A DNA stretch of 64,000 bases from Brachycybe producta. Its lineage: Eukaryota > Arthropoda > Diplopoda > Playtdesmida > Andrognathidae. The position numbers and the translations under genes are program-made. Each line of letters opens with the position of its first letter. The stretch's first letter is position 1. The stretch spans positions 3,778,797 to 3,842,796 of the forward strand of contig JAUPFP010000011.1 in NCBI GenBank assembly GCA_036925085.1, written 5' to 3'. Under the pieces are notes generated by a model. That model saw only the letters and a program-made list of their open reading frames with translations. It made no database searches and was not told where the DNA came from. Shown piece by piece: positions 45,571 to 54,820 of the stretch.

Positions 45571-47952
45571 TTTGGTGGAGGTGCGGGGTATAGCTCCATC
45601 TGCCTTCTCCGACCTGTAAACAGAAGCCGTCCTTTGTCCTAAGTCTCGTGATAGTGCCTCACGAGGCTTCGTCCGTCCTTTCTATGTTGGAGCCACGTAT
45701 GGAGACCCTCGATAGCGTCAAAGTCAACCGCGTGGCGCCTGTCTGTAAAACCGCGTATGGAGACCCTCGATCACGTCAAAGTCAACCACGTGGCGCCTTT
45801 TGTAAAACCGCGTATGGAGGCCCTCGATCACGTCAAAGCCAACCGCGCGGCGTCCTTTGTGTTGGAACCACGTATGGAGGCCCTCGATCACGTCAAAGCC
45901 AACCGCGTGGCGCCTTTTTATGTTGGGACCATGTATGGAGGCCCTCGATAGCGTCAAAGCCAACCGCATGGCACCGTTTTTTGTGGAATCGCGGAAGAGA
46001 CTTGTGGCTACACACACCACGTGTCGACCGCGCGATTCTGTGTCCTGTCCTTAGAGACACGTGGGAACGAACTTTTGTCTGCTGACCGCTTAGCACTCGG
46101 AAAGTGGACAACCGTTTGGACACACGTGTTTCCGTCCGTGTTTTTGTATTTCATGTTTCCATTACAATCACCCACTGTCACCTTCACTCTTCTTTAATTT
46201 TCAAAGTGAAACCCACACCACGTGGGCAACACTTTAAACAAATTCTTCTTACTCTCCGAGAGGAGTTTGCAGTCTCATTAAGAGATGAGCAAACAAATCT
46301 CATCTACTAATCTATCCACCTATTAATAGGCTTTTAAAGGACGTGTGTGTCTTTTAAAATGTCCTATTATCTTCACTCTTCATCTTTAATTTTCAAGCAA
46401 GATTCTTCCTAACTCTATTTCATTGTTAGGGGGCTTACAAGCTTAAAACACACTTTTCCTAGCCACGTGGGACTTTCTTGTCCCCCCTTTTCTTTGTTCT
46501 TTGTTTTTACACTTGTGTTTCCCTTGGGACCCTCTAAGTCCCAAGTCATGTTCTTCAGTTTCTTCATCATCATCACCTCAATGCATCATCACATGAACTT
46601 TCTCCATTGGACAGCACTGAAGCCCGGCCGCCATCTTGGATCGACCGGACACTCTTCAAAAAAGCGCCAACGGAGTGGTTTTTCGCTCCATGTGACTCAT
46701 TGTTGTACCTTCTCTCATCTTTTTGTGTCCTCTTCTCTTCTCTTCTCTTCCAGAGGGTTGCACTCACGCGCCCCCTGGCGGAGTTCCTCTTGTTAGAGAA
46801 AACTTCTCTTTTTCTTTGAATTTTCTCTCTTTTTGTGTCTTTCTCCTGGCCACCATAAAAACGTGCCCCGGAGGAACTTTTCAATCATCAATTTTTGGAC
46901 ATTGCAATAAACTGACCGGAAGTGGCCACCACAGCGCCACCTACGGACTTCTTCATTCTACTCAACATAGTCCCTCACTGGGCACTGACTCTGTCTTTTT
47001 CATCCAGAGCCATCCAGCAGTGAGGACTCAAAATTTCTACAGTCTGAACATTTCTTCTGGTTCACCAAGCATTTAGCTTGTTGAACACACTTCAATTTCT
47101 ACACTGTTTTACTTTTTTTAATAAAACTAAATTAAAACTTTTGATGTGCGGGCACCGCACCTAAGTTTTAAACTTTCCAAGTAAAACAGCTTTCTTCTCT
47201 TGCTTTCAGGAAAGTTCAGCCATCTTGAACTTCTCCTTTGTTTGTGCATTTAAAAAAGTTCAGCCATCTTGAACTTTTTGTTCTTTGTGTGTTCTTCACA
47301 CACACACTCTTGATTCTTGTTTCCAAGTAAAACTAAAAGTGCGGGCACCGCACTCTAGCTTTACTCTTCATATTGCTTGCCTCTTCTTCAGGCAACTGCA
47401 ATACACTTCCATTTCTAATTCACTTTCCGCAGTGCAATTTCGATTGGGTGGTGTACCACGCTCGAGGTTGTATTGTACATCTGCTGTTTCTTTATTGAGG
47501 TTTTTGGAATTCTCATAACCTCCACGTGGTCGCCAAATACCACGTGTCGAGAGGGATCCTTCCAAAATCTGACACTCAATAGAGAACTCACGACGCTACG
47601 CCAGTTGGGAACCAAAACTCGTCACACGCCCAACTGAGAACACGATCAACACGATACAACCATCACCACACTAACGGAGTGAACGGCCACTTCGTTATAC
47701 ACGTCACAAGCTTAGGTAATCTATCGTTACTCAGTGTATAAGAGTACGATAGTGTCGGTTGCCGACAAGCACTAAGTTACCGACGCACAGTGACGACACC
47801 GACCTACAAACTGAACGAGTCCCATCATACTGGAACCGAAAAGTATAGCTCAGAGTGTACTCGAGAACCCTCGGAGCTGCACACAACGACTTGGACTTCG
47901 CCGGACTCGTTCATCACCGCACATTCACATTACACAAGCCACATCATTAATC
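45571..47952 (+). other. Long untranslated leader of the LTR element
   Basis: About 2.4 kb before the Gag ATG with no conserved ORF. Contains about five tandem 57-61 bp units (about 45695-45990). A 15-nt hairpin GTGCGGGCACCGCAC occurs at 47146-47160 and 47339-47353, and a hairpin AAGTTCAGCCATCTTGAACTT at 47212-47232 and 47256-47276. The repeated small hairpins could serve RNA dimerisation or packaging; that is inference. Short ORFs across the tandem units are probably not genes. Confidence 0.6.
45573..45588 (+). other. Primer-binding site, tRNA-Ala type
   Basis: TGGTGGAGGTGCGGGG starts 2 nt after the 5' LTR. Its first 12 nt are the complement of the 3' end of typical eukaryotic tRNA-Ala (GCACCTCCACCA). 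Identity of the tRNA rests on general knowledge of tRNA-Ala sequence. Confidence 0.7.
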
Positions 47953-50334
47953 ATGGCTACCTCACACGACAATACGGGGTCCCTGTCTGATCACCAGGGT
48001 TCACACGAAGATCTGTTGGAAGTACCCGTGACTACTGATGTGACACCACCGCCGCGGCCGACTGGGGCCGAGTTTGACCACCTGTCACAACAAGTGGCTG
48101 CACTCTCGACTCGTATGTCTCAGCTCATAGACGACCGATTCACACCGAATCGACCGACTACACCACGGCGGACAACACGCACACACCGACTTCGCGACGA
48201 TGACTCAGACGCCTCTTCAGCTCCCTATGTTGGCTACAGAGAGCGTCACGATCGTTACGAAAGACATTACACACCGCACACACGTCATCTACCGCGTAAC
48301 CCTGACTGGCAACAACAAGGGCAGTCAGATGATCCGCGTCACAGAGATGAGCGTGCGGAAATACCGATTATGACACGTGCTGATTCTCCTCACTCGCTTG
48401 TCCGGGTTGCACGTAGCGGTCGCCGCTCGACACCCCCGGAACAACAGCCTCACCAAGGAGCGACACAAGGCACTTCAGTTTACGCGCCACGTTTTCCACC
48501 GCAAGGGGTAGGTCTGATGCCGGCTGGAATGCCAAACGTCCAGGATGGCATCTATCGACCAACCCCCAGAGGACCCTCCGTGGAAGAGTTTAATAAGAAA
48601 TACAGCGGTCGCCACCCTGCCGACTCAATCCAAAAATTCAACGGATTGACAGGTTTCCGTCCCTTCCTGGAAGAATTCGAGGAAGTGGCGCACCTGTACG
48701 GTTGGAAAGACCACCACAAGGAGGAATACATCACGGGGTGTTTCACTGGGGCCGCCCGCACGTGGCTGAGTAAACTGAGGTATGAGCTTCAGGACATTCC
48801 TTGGCCAGCACTGAGAGTACAGATGGTAGATACGTTCGGGAAGCCGAACGAACTGGCCATCTTGGAGAAAAAGTATACAGAGATGCTCCAGAAGGAAGGT
48901 GAGAGTACACAAGCTTTCATCTGGGAGTTTATGATACTCGGCGACCGAGTTTACCCGCAACTTGACGATCAGCTGCGTATAAGTCAGTTGCGCCGCGCTC
49001 TACATCCCACCATACAGAACGCCACGCACCACGCATCTACGACGTCGTTCAAGGACTTCGCAAACGCCGTCCTCAATATGGAGGTGGTCTTGCTGTCCTT
49101 GGATAAATGGCCGACGGAACCAAAACCCGCAGCTGATTCACAGTCGGGTAAAGGAGCATCGAAGACCGACCAGGAGCCGGTGGCAGCCGCCAGCCCTAAA
49201 GACAAAACACACCGGTCTAGGCACGATAAAAAGCCTAGTCAGACTGCTGCCACCAATTCATACCGACACTCTGCGGCGGACCCCCAACCAGAGACCACTC
49301 GCACGTTCGACAAGAGTAAGTCGACGTGTTATAATTGTGGCAAATTGGGGCATTTCGTCCGTGAGTGTCGGCAACCAAAGAAGAAGGTTGCAATCAAGCA
49401 GTTTGGGGAGCCGGTTACCGACTATGACATCAAAGGAGAGGTGCCTGAAACGGATATCATCACCGAAGACGGCATTGAGTTTGCTCTGATACGAGTGGCG
49501 GGACAAATCCGCCGGATTCCTCTTCCAGCAGCAGACTCAGCCGCCGGAGCACCTACTCCTGATAAACCCGACAACGACAGCTCTGACGACTCTGAGGACA
49601 TACCAGTCAAGGTGCTCGACCGGGCTCCTGCACATAAATGGACCCCGGACGAGCTAATCGTTTGGCAGGACACGCTCGACGTCCTTAAACAATCCACCAA
49701 GGAGATTGGGTGCCGTGAAAATAAAACAATAGCCATCATGGCTCCCGGAACCCAATCGCCGACGAAGGGCCACTCCTGCTGCCGAAGACTAATGACAACG
49801 GTGTATGAGCAGCTGGTAAGCAGCTGCTCACCTCAAGAAGTCGGAGACTATGATGCCAGCGACAAGAACCCACGCATCGCCGTCACGATCAACGGGAAGT
49901 GTATACGAATGCTCGCGGACACCGGAGCTACGGGCAGCGTTATCACCATTGAACTCGCGCAGGAACACAAGTTCGAAATCGAGCCTGTGTTAATCCCACC
50001 CAACATTCAGGGTGTGGGAGGCCAACGGATCACCGTGGTGGGGCGACTCGCCGCGACGGTCCAGCTGGGCCCCCACGCTGTGCGAGGGCACTTACTAGTG
50101 ATTACCGGCCGGCACGAAGCCATCTTAGGCCGAGATCTAGGCCGGGCTCTGCACTTAGCCGTGTCCATGACAACAAATAAAGTATACGTGGAGGACGACC
50201 TCTTCGAGTCCACACTCCGACAAAAATGCATCGAAGCACACATCGGATGGGCTCTGGGAGAAACTTCCGTAGAGGCCCCTGGCAAATCTGCCAGCACCTC
50301 TAAGGAAAACCTTGAAACGCCACCCCGTGAGTGA
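47953..50334 (+). CDS. gag: Gag-protease polyprotein
   Basis: 793-aa retrotransposon structural polyprotein with a fused aspartic protease. Residues 1-210 are polar and low-complexity. About 210-370 form a helical Gag domain of retrotrans_gag type ('FTGAARTWLSKLRYELQDI', then 'MVDTFGKPNELAILEKKY'). A CCHC zinc knuckle follows (C459, C462, H467, C472) that would bind RNA. A retropepsin-like domain (about 645-745) has catalytic ADTGA (D656) and ILGRDL (724-729). The frame then stops about 45 residues after the protease, where RT would begin in an autonomous gypsy element. The ATG is the first of the frame after the leader. Intact, with codon and base use much more GC-rich than the flanking DNA. 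The protease would work as a homodimer on Gag. Confidence 0.93.
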   Translation: MATSHDNTGSLSDHQGSHEDLLEVPVTTDVTPPPRPTGAEFDHLSQQVAALSTRMSQLIDDRFTPNRPTTPRRTTRTHRLRDDDSDASSAPYVGYRERHDRYERHYTPHTRHLPRNPDWQQQGQSDDPRHRDERAEIPIMTRADSPHSLVRVARSGRRSTPPEQQPHQGATQGTSVYAPRFPPQGVGLMPAGMPNVQDGIYRPTPRGPSVEEFNKKYSGRHPADSIQKFNGLTGFRPFLEEFEEVAHLYGWKDHHKEEYITGCFTGAARTWLSKLRYELQDIPWPALRVQMVDTFGKPNELAILEKKYTEMLQKEGESTQAFIWEFMILGDRVYPQLDDQLRISQLRRALHPTIQNATHHASTTSFKDFANAVLNMEVVLLSLDKWPTEPKPAADSQSGKGASKTDQEPVAAASPKDKTHRSRHDKKPSQTAATNSYRHSAADPQPETTRTFDKSKSTCYNCGKLGHFVRECRQPKKKVAIKQFGEPVTDYDIKGEVPETDIITEDGIEFALIRVAGQIRRIPLPAADSAAGAPTPDKPDNDSSDDSEDIPVKVLDRAPAHKWTPDELIVWQDTLDVLKQSTKEIGCRENKTIAIMAPGTQSPTKGHSCCRRLMTTVYEQLVSSCSPQEVGDYDASDKNPRIAVTINGKCIRMLADTGATGSVITIELAQEHKFEIEPVLIPPNIQGVGGQRITVVGRLAATVQLGPHAVRGHLLVITGRHEAILGRDLGRALHLAVSMTTNKVYVEDDLFESTLRQKCIEAHIGWALGETSVEAPGKSASTSKENLETPPRE

Positions 50335-51822
50335 CGACGAAAGCAACGGCCACCCACGCTGTCAAGAAACCAAACGCGACGAAAATAAAACAATAATTCA
50401 CCAGTGTTTATTTCATGACTATGGAAATAAACACCAGCAACCATCAAATATCAACAATAGAAGAACGGGAGGAATTTAAGAATTGTTGTGTTGAGAAACA
50501 ACTGAGGACAGTTGTCAAGAGGTGGGGGAGGGGATAAAAGGAACCCCCCAACGACTAAACAACCCCACAGCATTAACAACCCCTCTAAACACTCTCAAAT
50601 AACTCCCAAAACTCTACAAAATTCATACAACTTTAATTTTTGAAACACTTCTAAACTTTTCAAAATGGCCGCCAATATTTACATATTGGCAACCATTTCA
50701 AACATGCAATAAACTACACCGGAACCACGTGGCCTTCACAAACAACTGTCAACCACGTGGTACACCTGGGAAAAAACGCCGAAGGCCAGTCAAGGACGTT
50801 CAGAAGAAAAATCAAGAGCCATAAAAGGGTCAGCAAAAGAAAAAACACCGTGCTCCCCTTTATTATGGACGGACGTCATTGACCATGCTGTTGACAGTAG
50901 AAGGATAGAAACTTCAAAGAGACAATTGCTCTGGGGGCCAGACCAATGCACTGGGACTTCAAAGAAAAAAAAAAAAAACAACAAAAACTGCTGGCCATAA
51001 ACAAATAAAAAAAAAAGGAAGAAAATCAGTTTTGAAGATTTTGTGAGAGCGGACACCTTCAATTAAAAAATAAAATTGAAGAACCTGTCACCCTCTCAAT
51101 TAAGATCGAATTGTGGGACACCAACTCCTGTCCCACTCCCCCCTAAAAATAATAACAAACAGCAAGGTACATTAGTAACCTTGCTGACCTATTCTTTTCC
51201 AAAAAAAAAGGCATTAAGGAAAAGAAGGGGAGAAAGTTAATGGGCAACTTCACACCTCGGTGTGAAATAAAATAACGGCCCTTCTCCCTCGAGATTCCTT
51301 AGTCCTTTTGTTTATCTAAAAATAATAAACAGGACTGACTCTGATAAGAATTAGATCAACACCTCTCACATCTAATGTCGGTGGGACAACCCCCACCCCC
51401 AATAAATAAAGTCGTGAAGAAACCAATTAGAGTAAGGTGTCTTATTCTAAAAGGGGCCGGCCCTTCTAACTTTTAAAATTAAATAAGAAAAGTGACCAAA
51501 CTTGGTCAATTACCACTTGATTTGCTCTCTTCAAAGAAGCACTCGTTTTTGTTCATCTCTTTATACCATCAAATCTTCAATCTACTTCTGTGCCAAGTTC
51601 CAAATTTTAATTTCGAACTTCTTCAGTTTTTGTTGTTAAACCAAAGCTTGAGTGCCACCTTCAAGCCTTTGAACTCACGTGCAGTGCATCAGACCTTCAG
51701 AACTTTTTGGACCTCTTGAAATAATAACAGAGTGATCGGGGACCGATTTCTGTTATTATTTGGAAGTAATCACCAGCAGCGGGACTTTTGAAAAAGTAAG
51801 AACTTTCTAACTCTTAAGAAAT
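50335..51822 (+). other. Non-coding gap between Gag-PR and ORF2
   Basis: About 1.5 kb, AT-richer than both ORFs, with no RT or integrase remnant recognised. 'tttctaactcttaag' ending at 51818 resembles a splice acceptor with a branch site, 5 nt before the ORF2 ATG; a subgenomic mRNA for ORF2 is possible. Confidence 0.5.
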
Positions 51823-53181
51823 ATGCCAGGTAGAGGCTCATGGAGAGGAGGCAGAATGATGTCTGCCTCTTCTAGTGAAGATGAGACGGAGAGTGGAACG
51901 GCGGGGACCGCTGAACCCCTCTCTCAATCTACCTGCCAGCTACAAAAGGCGGGCGCCGCCAGTGCGCCCACAACAAGAAGAGAGTCGCCAAACATAACAG
52001 ATAGGCGCCGCACATCCTCCGAACCGGAGAATTTTCACCGGCGTGGGGAGAAGCGCCTAAAAGCAAGCTTCAAGCGACCTGCCAATGTCGGGCGCGAAGG
52101 GAAGCCTGCTGCTCCAAGCAGCATCGTCCCCTTCGACGTCACGACATCAAAACACTACTGGGAGGAGCGGGAAGACCGCATCGATATCAACATCATGGCA
52201 TGGGGGGTTAACCAGGCATTCCGCGATAGCATCGCGCCTGGTCAACCCATTCCGGGTGGAGCTGAAGCAAGAGGGAAGCATGGGGGAGGTGGATCTGTGC
52301 CTTCCCCCCTTGAAGACCTCCACTTGGAGCTGCAGAGGGAGGCTGCCCTTCGTCAGGCAGCCAGAGATAAAAAGGAAGGGGAGGACAATCTGGCGTACCT
52401 CCGTGCGGTTTGCGCCCGCCTTGTCGAGCTGGGCTTACCGTGTACGGCGCAACTCCCGAAGGAGGAGCTCCTGCGAATCGAGGCCCGACTCCAAGAAGCC
52501 GCCCGAGTTACGTCGTCAGCTGCGTCATGGCCCGCAGCCAGCCAGCCTATCGCGGGCGCATCAGTTTCTCTGGAACCTGCGGCTCCAACACCAGCCCGAC
52601 CAGCCGCACCGCCCACTGTACCCCATGCCGGGGCTACTCTGGGGCGGTTACCGCTGGATCGTCCGTTCCGTGCAGCCACCTCCGGCGAGAGGTTACTCAA
52701 CAATCGGTGGGTCGCTTGGCAGCGCGAAGTGCGCTCTGCCAACACCCTTTACGTAGGACACTTCTCTTTAGAGGAAGGGTTTCCCCGTCTGGACCTCCCT
52801 CCCCGGGAGCGATATGTCGTGGGACTCTCCCGCCTAACAAGTGTCCTCGTCACCATCGTCTTCCCAAGAGGACGGATTGTTGAAACCACCAGTTTCGCCG
52901 GAGATGCCATCGATGAAGCCACGGAAGCCCTTTTGGGAGCTTTCGTCAACTCCGTCTTTAGACTGCCAGCTGGACAGACGTTCCGTACCAGTCGTCACTA
53001 CATTCCGGAACCGGATCCTCGTTACCGAATCGCCATCTTATGGGACGCCGCTTGGGCTACACTGTACAACAAGCGGTCCTCCCGTAAGATTATCGGGGAC
53101 CGGGACATCTTCAACATCTTCCACCGGGATCTACCTGACGACCAGGGACAATGGCTGTCTGCCGCATCCAGCTACCGATGA
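51823..53181 (+). CDS. Unknown 452-aa retrotransposon ORF2
   Basis: Not recognised. The N-terminus is basic and Gly/Arg/Ser-rich ('MPGRGSWRGGRMM'), followed by an acidic Ser stretch and a basic patch ('RRGEKRLKASFKRP'). Residues about 160-235 look helical or coiled-coil ('LEDLHLELQREAALRQ'), then there is an Ala/Pro-rich linker (about 240-275). A compact C-terminal half (about 280-440) is rich in aromatic and charged residues ('WVAWQREVRSANTLYVGHF', 'YIPEPDPRYRIAILWDAAWA'). No zinc knuckle, RT, integrase or protease motif, signal peptide or membrane segment is visible, so an envelope is unlikely. RNA binding is a guess from the basic N-terminus. It is an open frame in a young element, so it is probably translated. 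Overlapping frames at 52085-52756 and 52841-53320 are taken as GC-rich shadows. Confidence 0.72.
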   Translation: MPGRGSWRGGRMMSASSSEDETESGTAGTAEPLSQSTCQLQKAGAASAPTTRRESPNITDRRRTSSEPENFHRRGEKRLKASFKRPANVGREGKPAAPSSIVPFDVTTSKHYWEEREDRIDINIMAWGVNQAFRDSIAPGQPIPGGAEARGKHGGGGSVPSPLEDLHLELQREAALRQAARDKKEGEDNLAYLRAVCARLVELGLPCTAQLPKEELLRIEARLQEAARVTSSAASWPAASQPIAGASVSLEPAAPTPARPAAPPTVPHAGATLGRLPLDRPFRAATSGERLLNNRWVAWQREVRSANTLYVGHFSLEEGFPRLDLPPRERYVVGLSRLTSVLVTIVFPRGRIVETTSFAGDAIDEATEALLGAFVNSVFRLPAGQTFRTSRHYIPEPDPRYRIAILWDAAWATLYNKRSSRKIIGDRDIFNIFHRDLPDDQGQWLSAASSYR

Positions 53182-53577
53182 GGCCAGGTCCGGCGGGATT
53201 ACCCCCCGTACGGTTCATGGACCCAGGATCCTCCCCACCCTCCGCAGCAGGGATAGCTGCGCGCCACATGTACTCATGTGGTTGCCACCCATCCGGGTGG
53301 CAGTATTGAAAAATTTATAAAAAATAAAATACGTTGCAACTGTTCTTTTCTTTTTAGATTTCCATAGCGGCTCGCCACTCAGCGAGCATTGATTATTTTT
53401 TTGTTTTCAGCCTTTTTCACTTTTCAAGGGCGCTGACACTTCAGTGCCAGTGCCTTTCCATAACCACCTTTGTACACGGTAAGTCCTCAGCCACCCATGT
53501 CTCCCCGCTGCGTAACTTGAAAACCTTCCACCCTTGGCTGGAGTACGAGGACGTACTCCAAGCAAAGTTGGAGGGTA
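53182..53577 (+). other. 3' untranslated region and polypurine tract of the element
   Basis: Ends with 'aaagttggagggta' directly before the 3' LTR; the purine-rich AAAGTTGGAGGG would prime plus-strand DNA, although it is imperfect. No gene recognised. Confidence 0.5.
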
Positions 53578-54263
53578 TGTAACACCCTGTAAATCGTGAT
53601 CCCGCCAAAACCATAGCCCGGGGGGTAAACAACTCTCAACCGTCCCTCCCTCCTCTCTGACTCACCTTTCTGACTCATGCCCAAGCGGCGGATTGATACA
53701 TAAAGGACCATGGTCACTTGGACCTGGTTACACCTTGCAGGTGTACACAGGTCCAAGGTATAAAAGGACCATGTTCCTCTTTGTTCCTCAGTTCTTTCCT
53801 TTGCCTGTTTTTGCGATACATTCCAAATCATGGGCCTGAGGATTTCCAGTTAGTATTTTACTATTCACCCTTGTATCTGTACTTCTTACAAGGAATGAAT
53901 AAAAGTGTTGTAACAAGAAGTAGCGTTGTCTCTATGTTTATGTAAATAACTTCTCTTCAGAGGCCGGAGGTTTCATAGGGCAGGAGCTATACGATTCTCA
54001 GCAGCTACAACATCTTCTCTAGTCGGAATACCGATGGAGAAGATGTATATCAGCATCAACCGGAAGAGAGAGAGATGGCCGCCACTCTCCTGCATTGATT
54101 TCATCCCCATGCAGAAGAGTGACTTCAATCTATCTCCATCCAGCTCTCTCTACAGCTCGGATCTTCTCTGTGCAGGTGTCATACTGCTCAGAGAAGAAAC
54201 GAAAAGTAGAAAATGTCATCTAAAGGTTGGTAATAAAATATTGGTTGATGTCAAAAGCTCACA
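53578..54263 (+). repeat. 3' LTR
   Basis: 686 bp, same length as the 5' LTR. Two C/T differences were seen by eye (near 53937 and 54104). Followed by the GGCT duplication. Confidence 0.95.
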
Positions 54264-54315
54264 GGCTTTAGGGCAAGTGTCTTTAGCGAAAATGTCTATA
54301 TCCCCACATAAGGGT
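54264..54315. repeat. Continuation of minisatellite copy E
   Basis: 'ggctttagggcaagtgtctt' continues the right arm interrupted at 44884. Confidence 0.7.
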
Positions 54316-54626
54316 CAGTTTATTTTAATTTTAGTATTTTTTTACCATTAGTAAGTTCAGAAAGGTTATTTGTTTAGCAGAACAAACTACATAAATACTG
54401 CTGTTACTAGTTGAGATTATTTATTTTAGCAACCTTGAACTACCACTTGCCATTTTCATGTTAGCCAACTGTATATGTAGGCAGTAAAATATCCAAAATT
54501 TATTAGTTGGTTTATACAGTTTTTCACTTTACAGCCACCTTCTATATTAACATTCGCCAAGTTTGTTGTAATATATGGCAGACAATAAGGCTGAAATGGG
54601 GGGGGGGGGCACACACATATTCTACA

Positions 54627-54820
54627 CAGGCAAGTGTGCTCAGCAAGATGCAGTCGTTTGCTCCGCCCTTTTATGAGAAACGGTAACTTCTAATTGGTTT
54701 TATTATTTGGTTTGACGCCACATGACCCGCACTTTTCAATTTCTAATTGGTTGGTATTTAGTCTGATGCTCGTAAAAGAACGGGGGCAAACGACTGCATC
54801 TTGTTGAGCACACTTGCCTG
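54627..54820. repeat. CAGGCAA hairpin element, complete
   Basis: Arms 'caggcaagtgtgctcagca' and complement end at 54820. Inner arms 'gatgcagtcgtttgctccgc' and 'gggggcaaacgactgcatc'; central CCAATTAGAA-type blocks. No long target duplication was found. Confidence 0.7.

Larger units (their letters stand above)
44885..54263 (+). mobile_element. Ty3/gypsy-like LTR retrotransposon lacking RT and integrase
   Basis: 9379 bp: 5' LTR, primer-binding site, 2.4-kb leader, Gag-protease ORF, 1.5-kb gap, an unknown 452-aa ORF, and 3' LTR. The two 686-bp LTRs differ at two positions by eye, so the insertion is recent. GGCT flanks both sides (44881-44884 and 54264-54267). The interior is markedly GC-richer than the surroundings. 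No RT, RNase H or integrase motifs were found in any frame between the LTRs. An intact Gag-PR next to a missing pol suggests a non-autonomous element of TR-GAG type that borrows enzymes from a relative. Confidence 0.9.

Noticed and set aside
45648..46085. ORF across the leader tandem repeats
   Set aside because: Unit lengths of 57-61 bp shift the frame between units, so a selected protein is unlikely.
50007..50447. 146-aa antisense ORF over the protease
   Set aside because: Mirror of the Gag-PR coding frame; no independent support.
52085..53320. Overlapping ORFs inside the element's ORF2
   Set aside because: Several frames are open because of high GC content; none shows a motif, and the 452-aa frame spans the region with a proper ATG.
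45571..53577. Envelope gene, making the element an errantivirus-like retrovirus
   Set aside because: ORF2 has no signal peptide or membrane segment.
54627..54820. hAT transposon assignment for the CAGGCAA hairpins
   Set aside because: The CAG-type end suggested hAT, but no 8-bp target duplication flanks this best-preserved copy.
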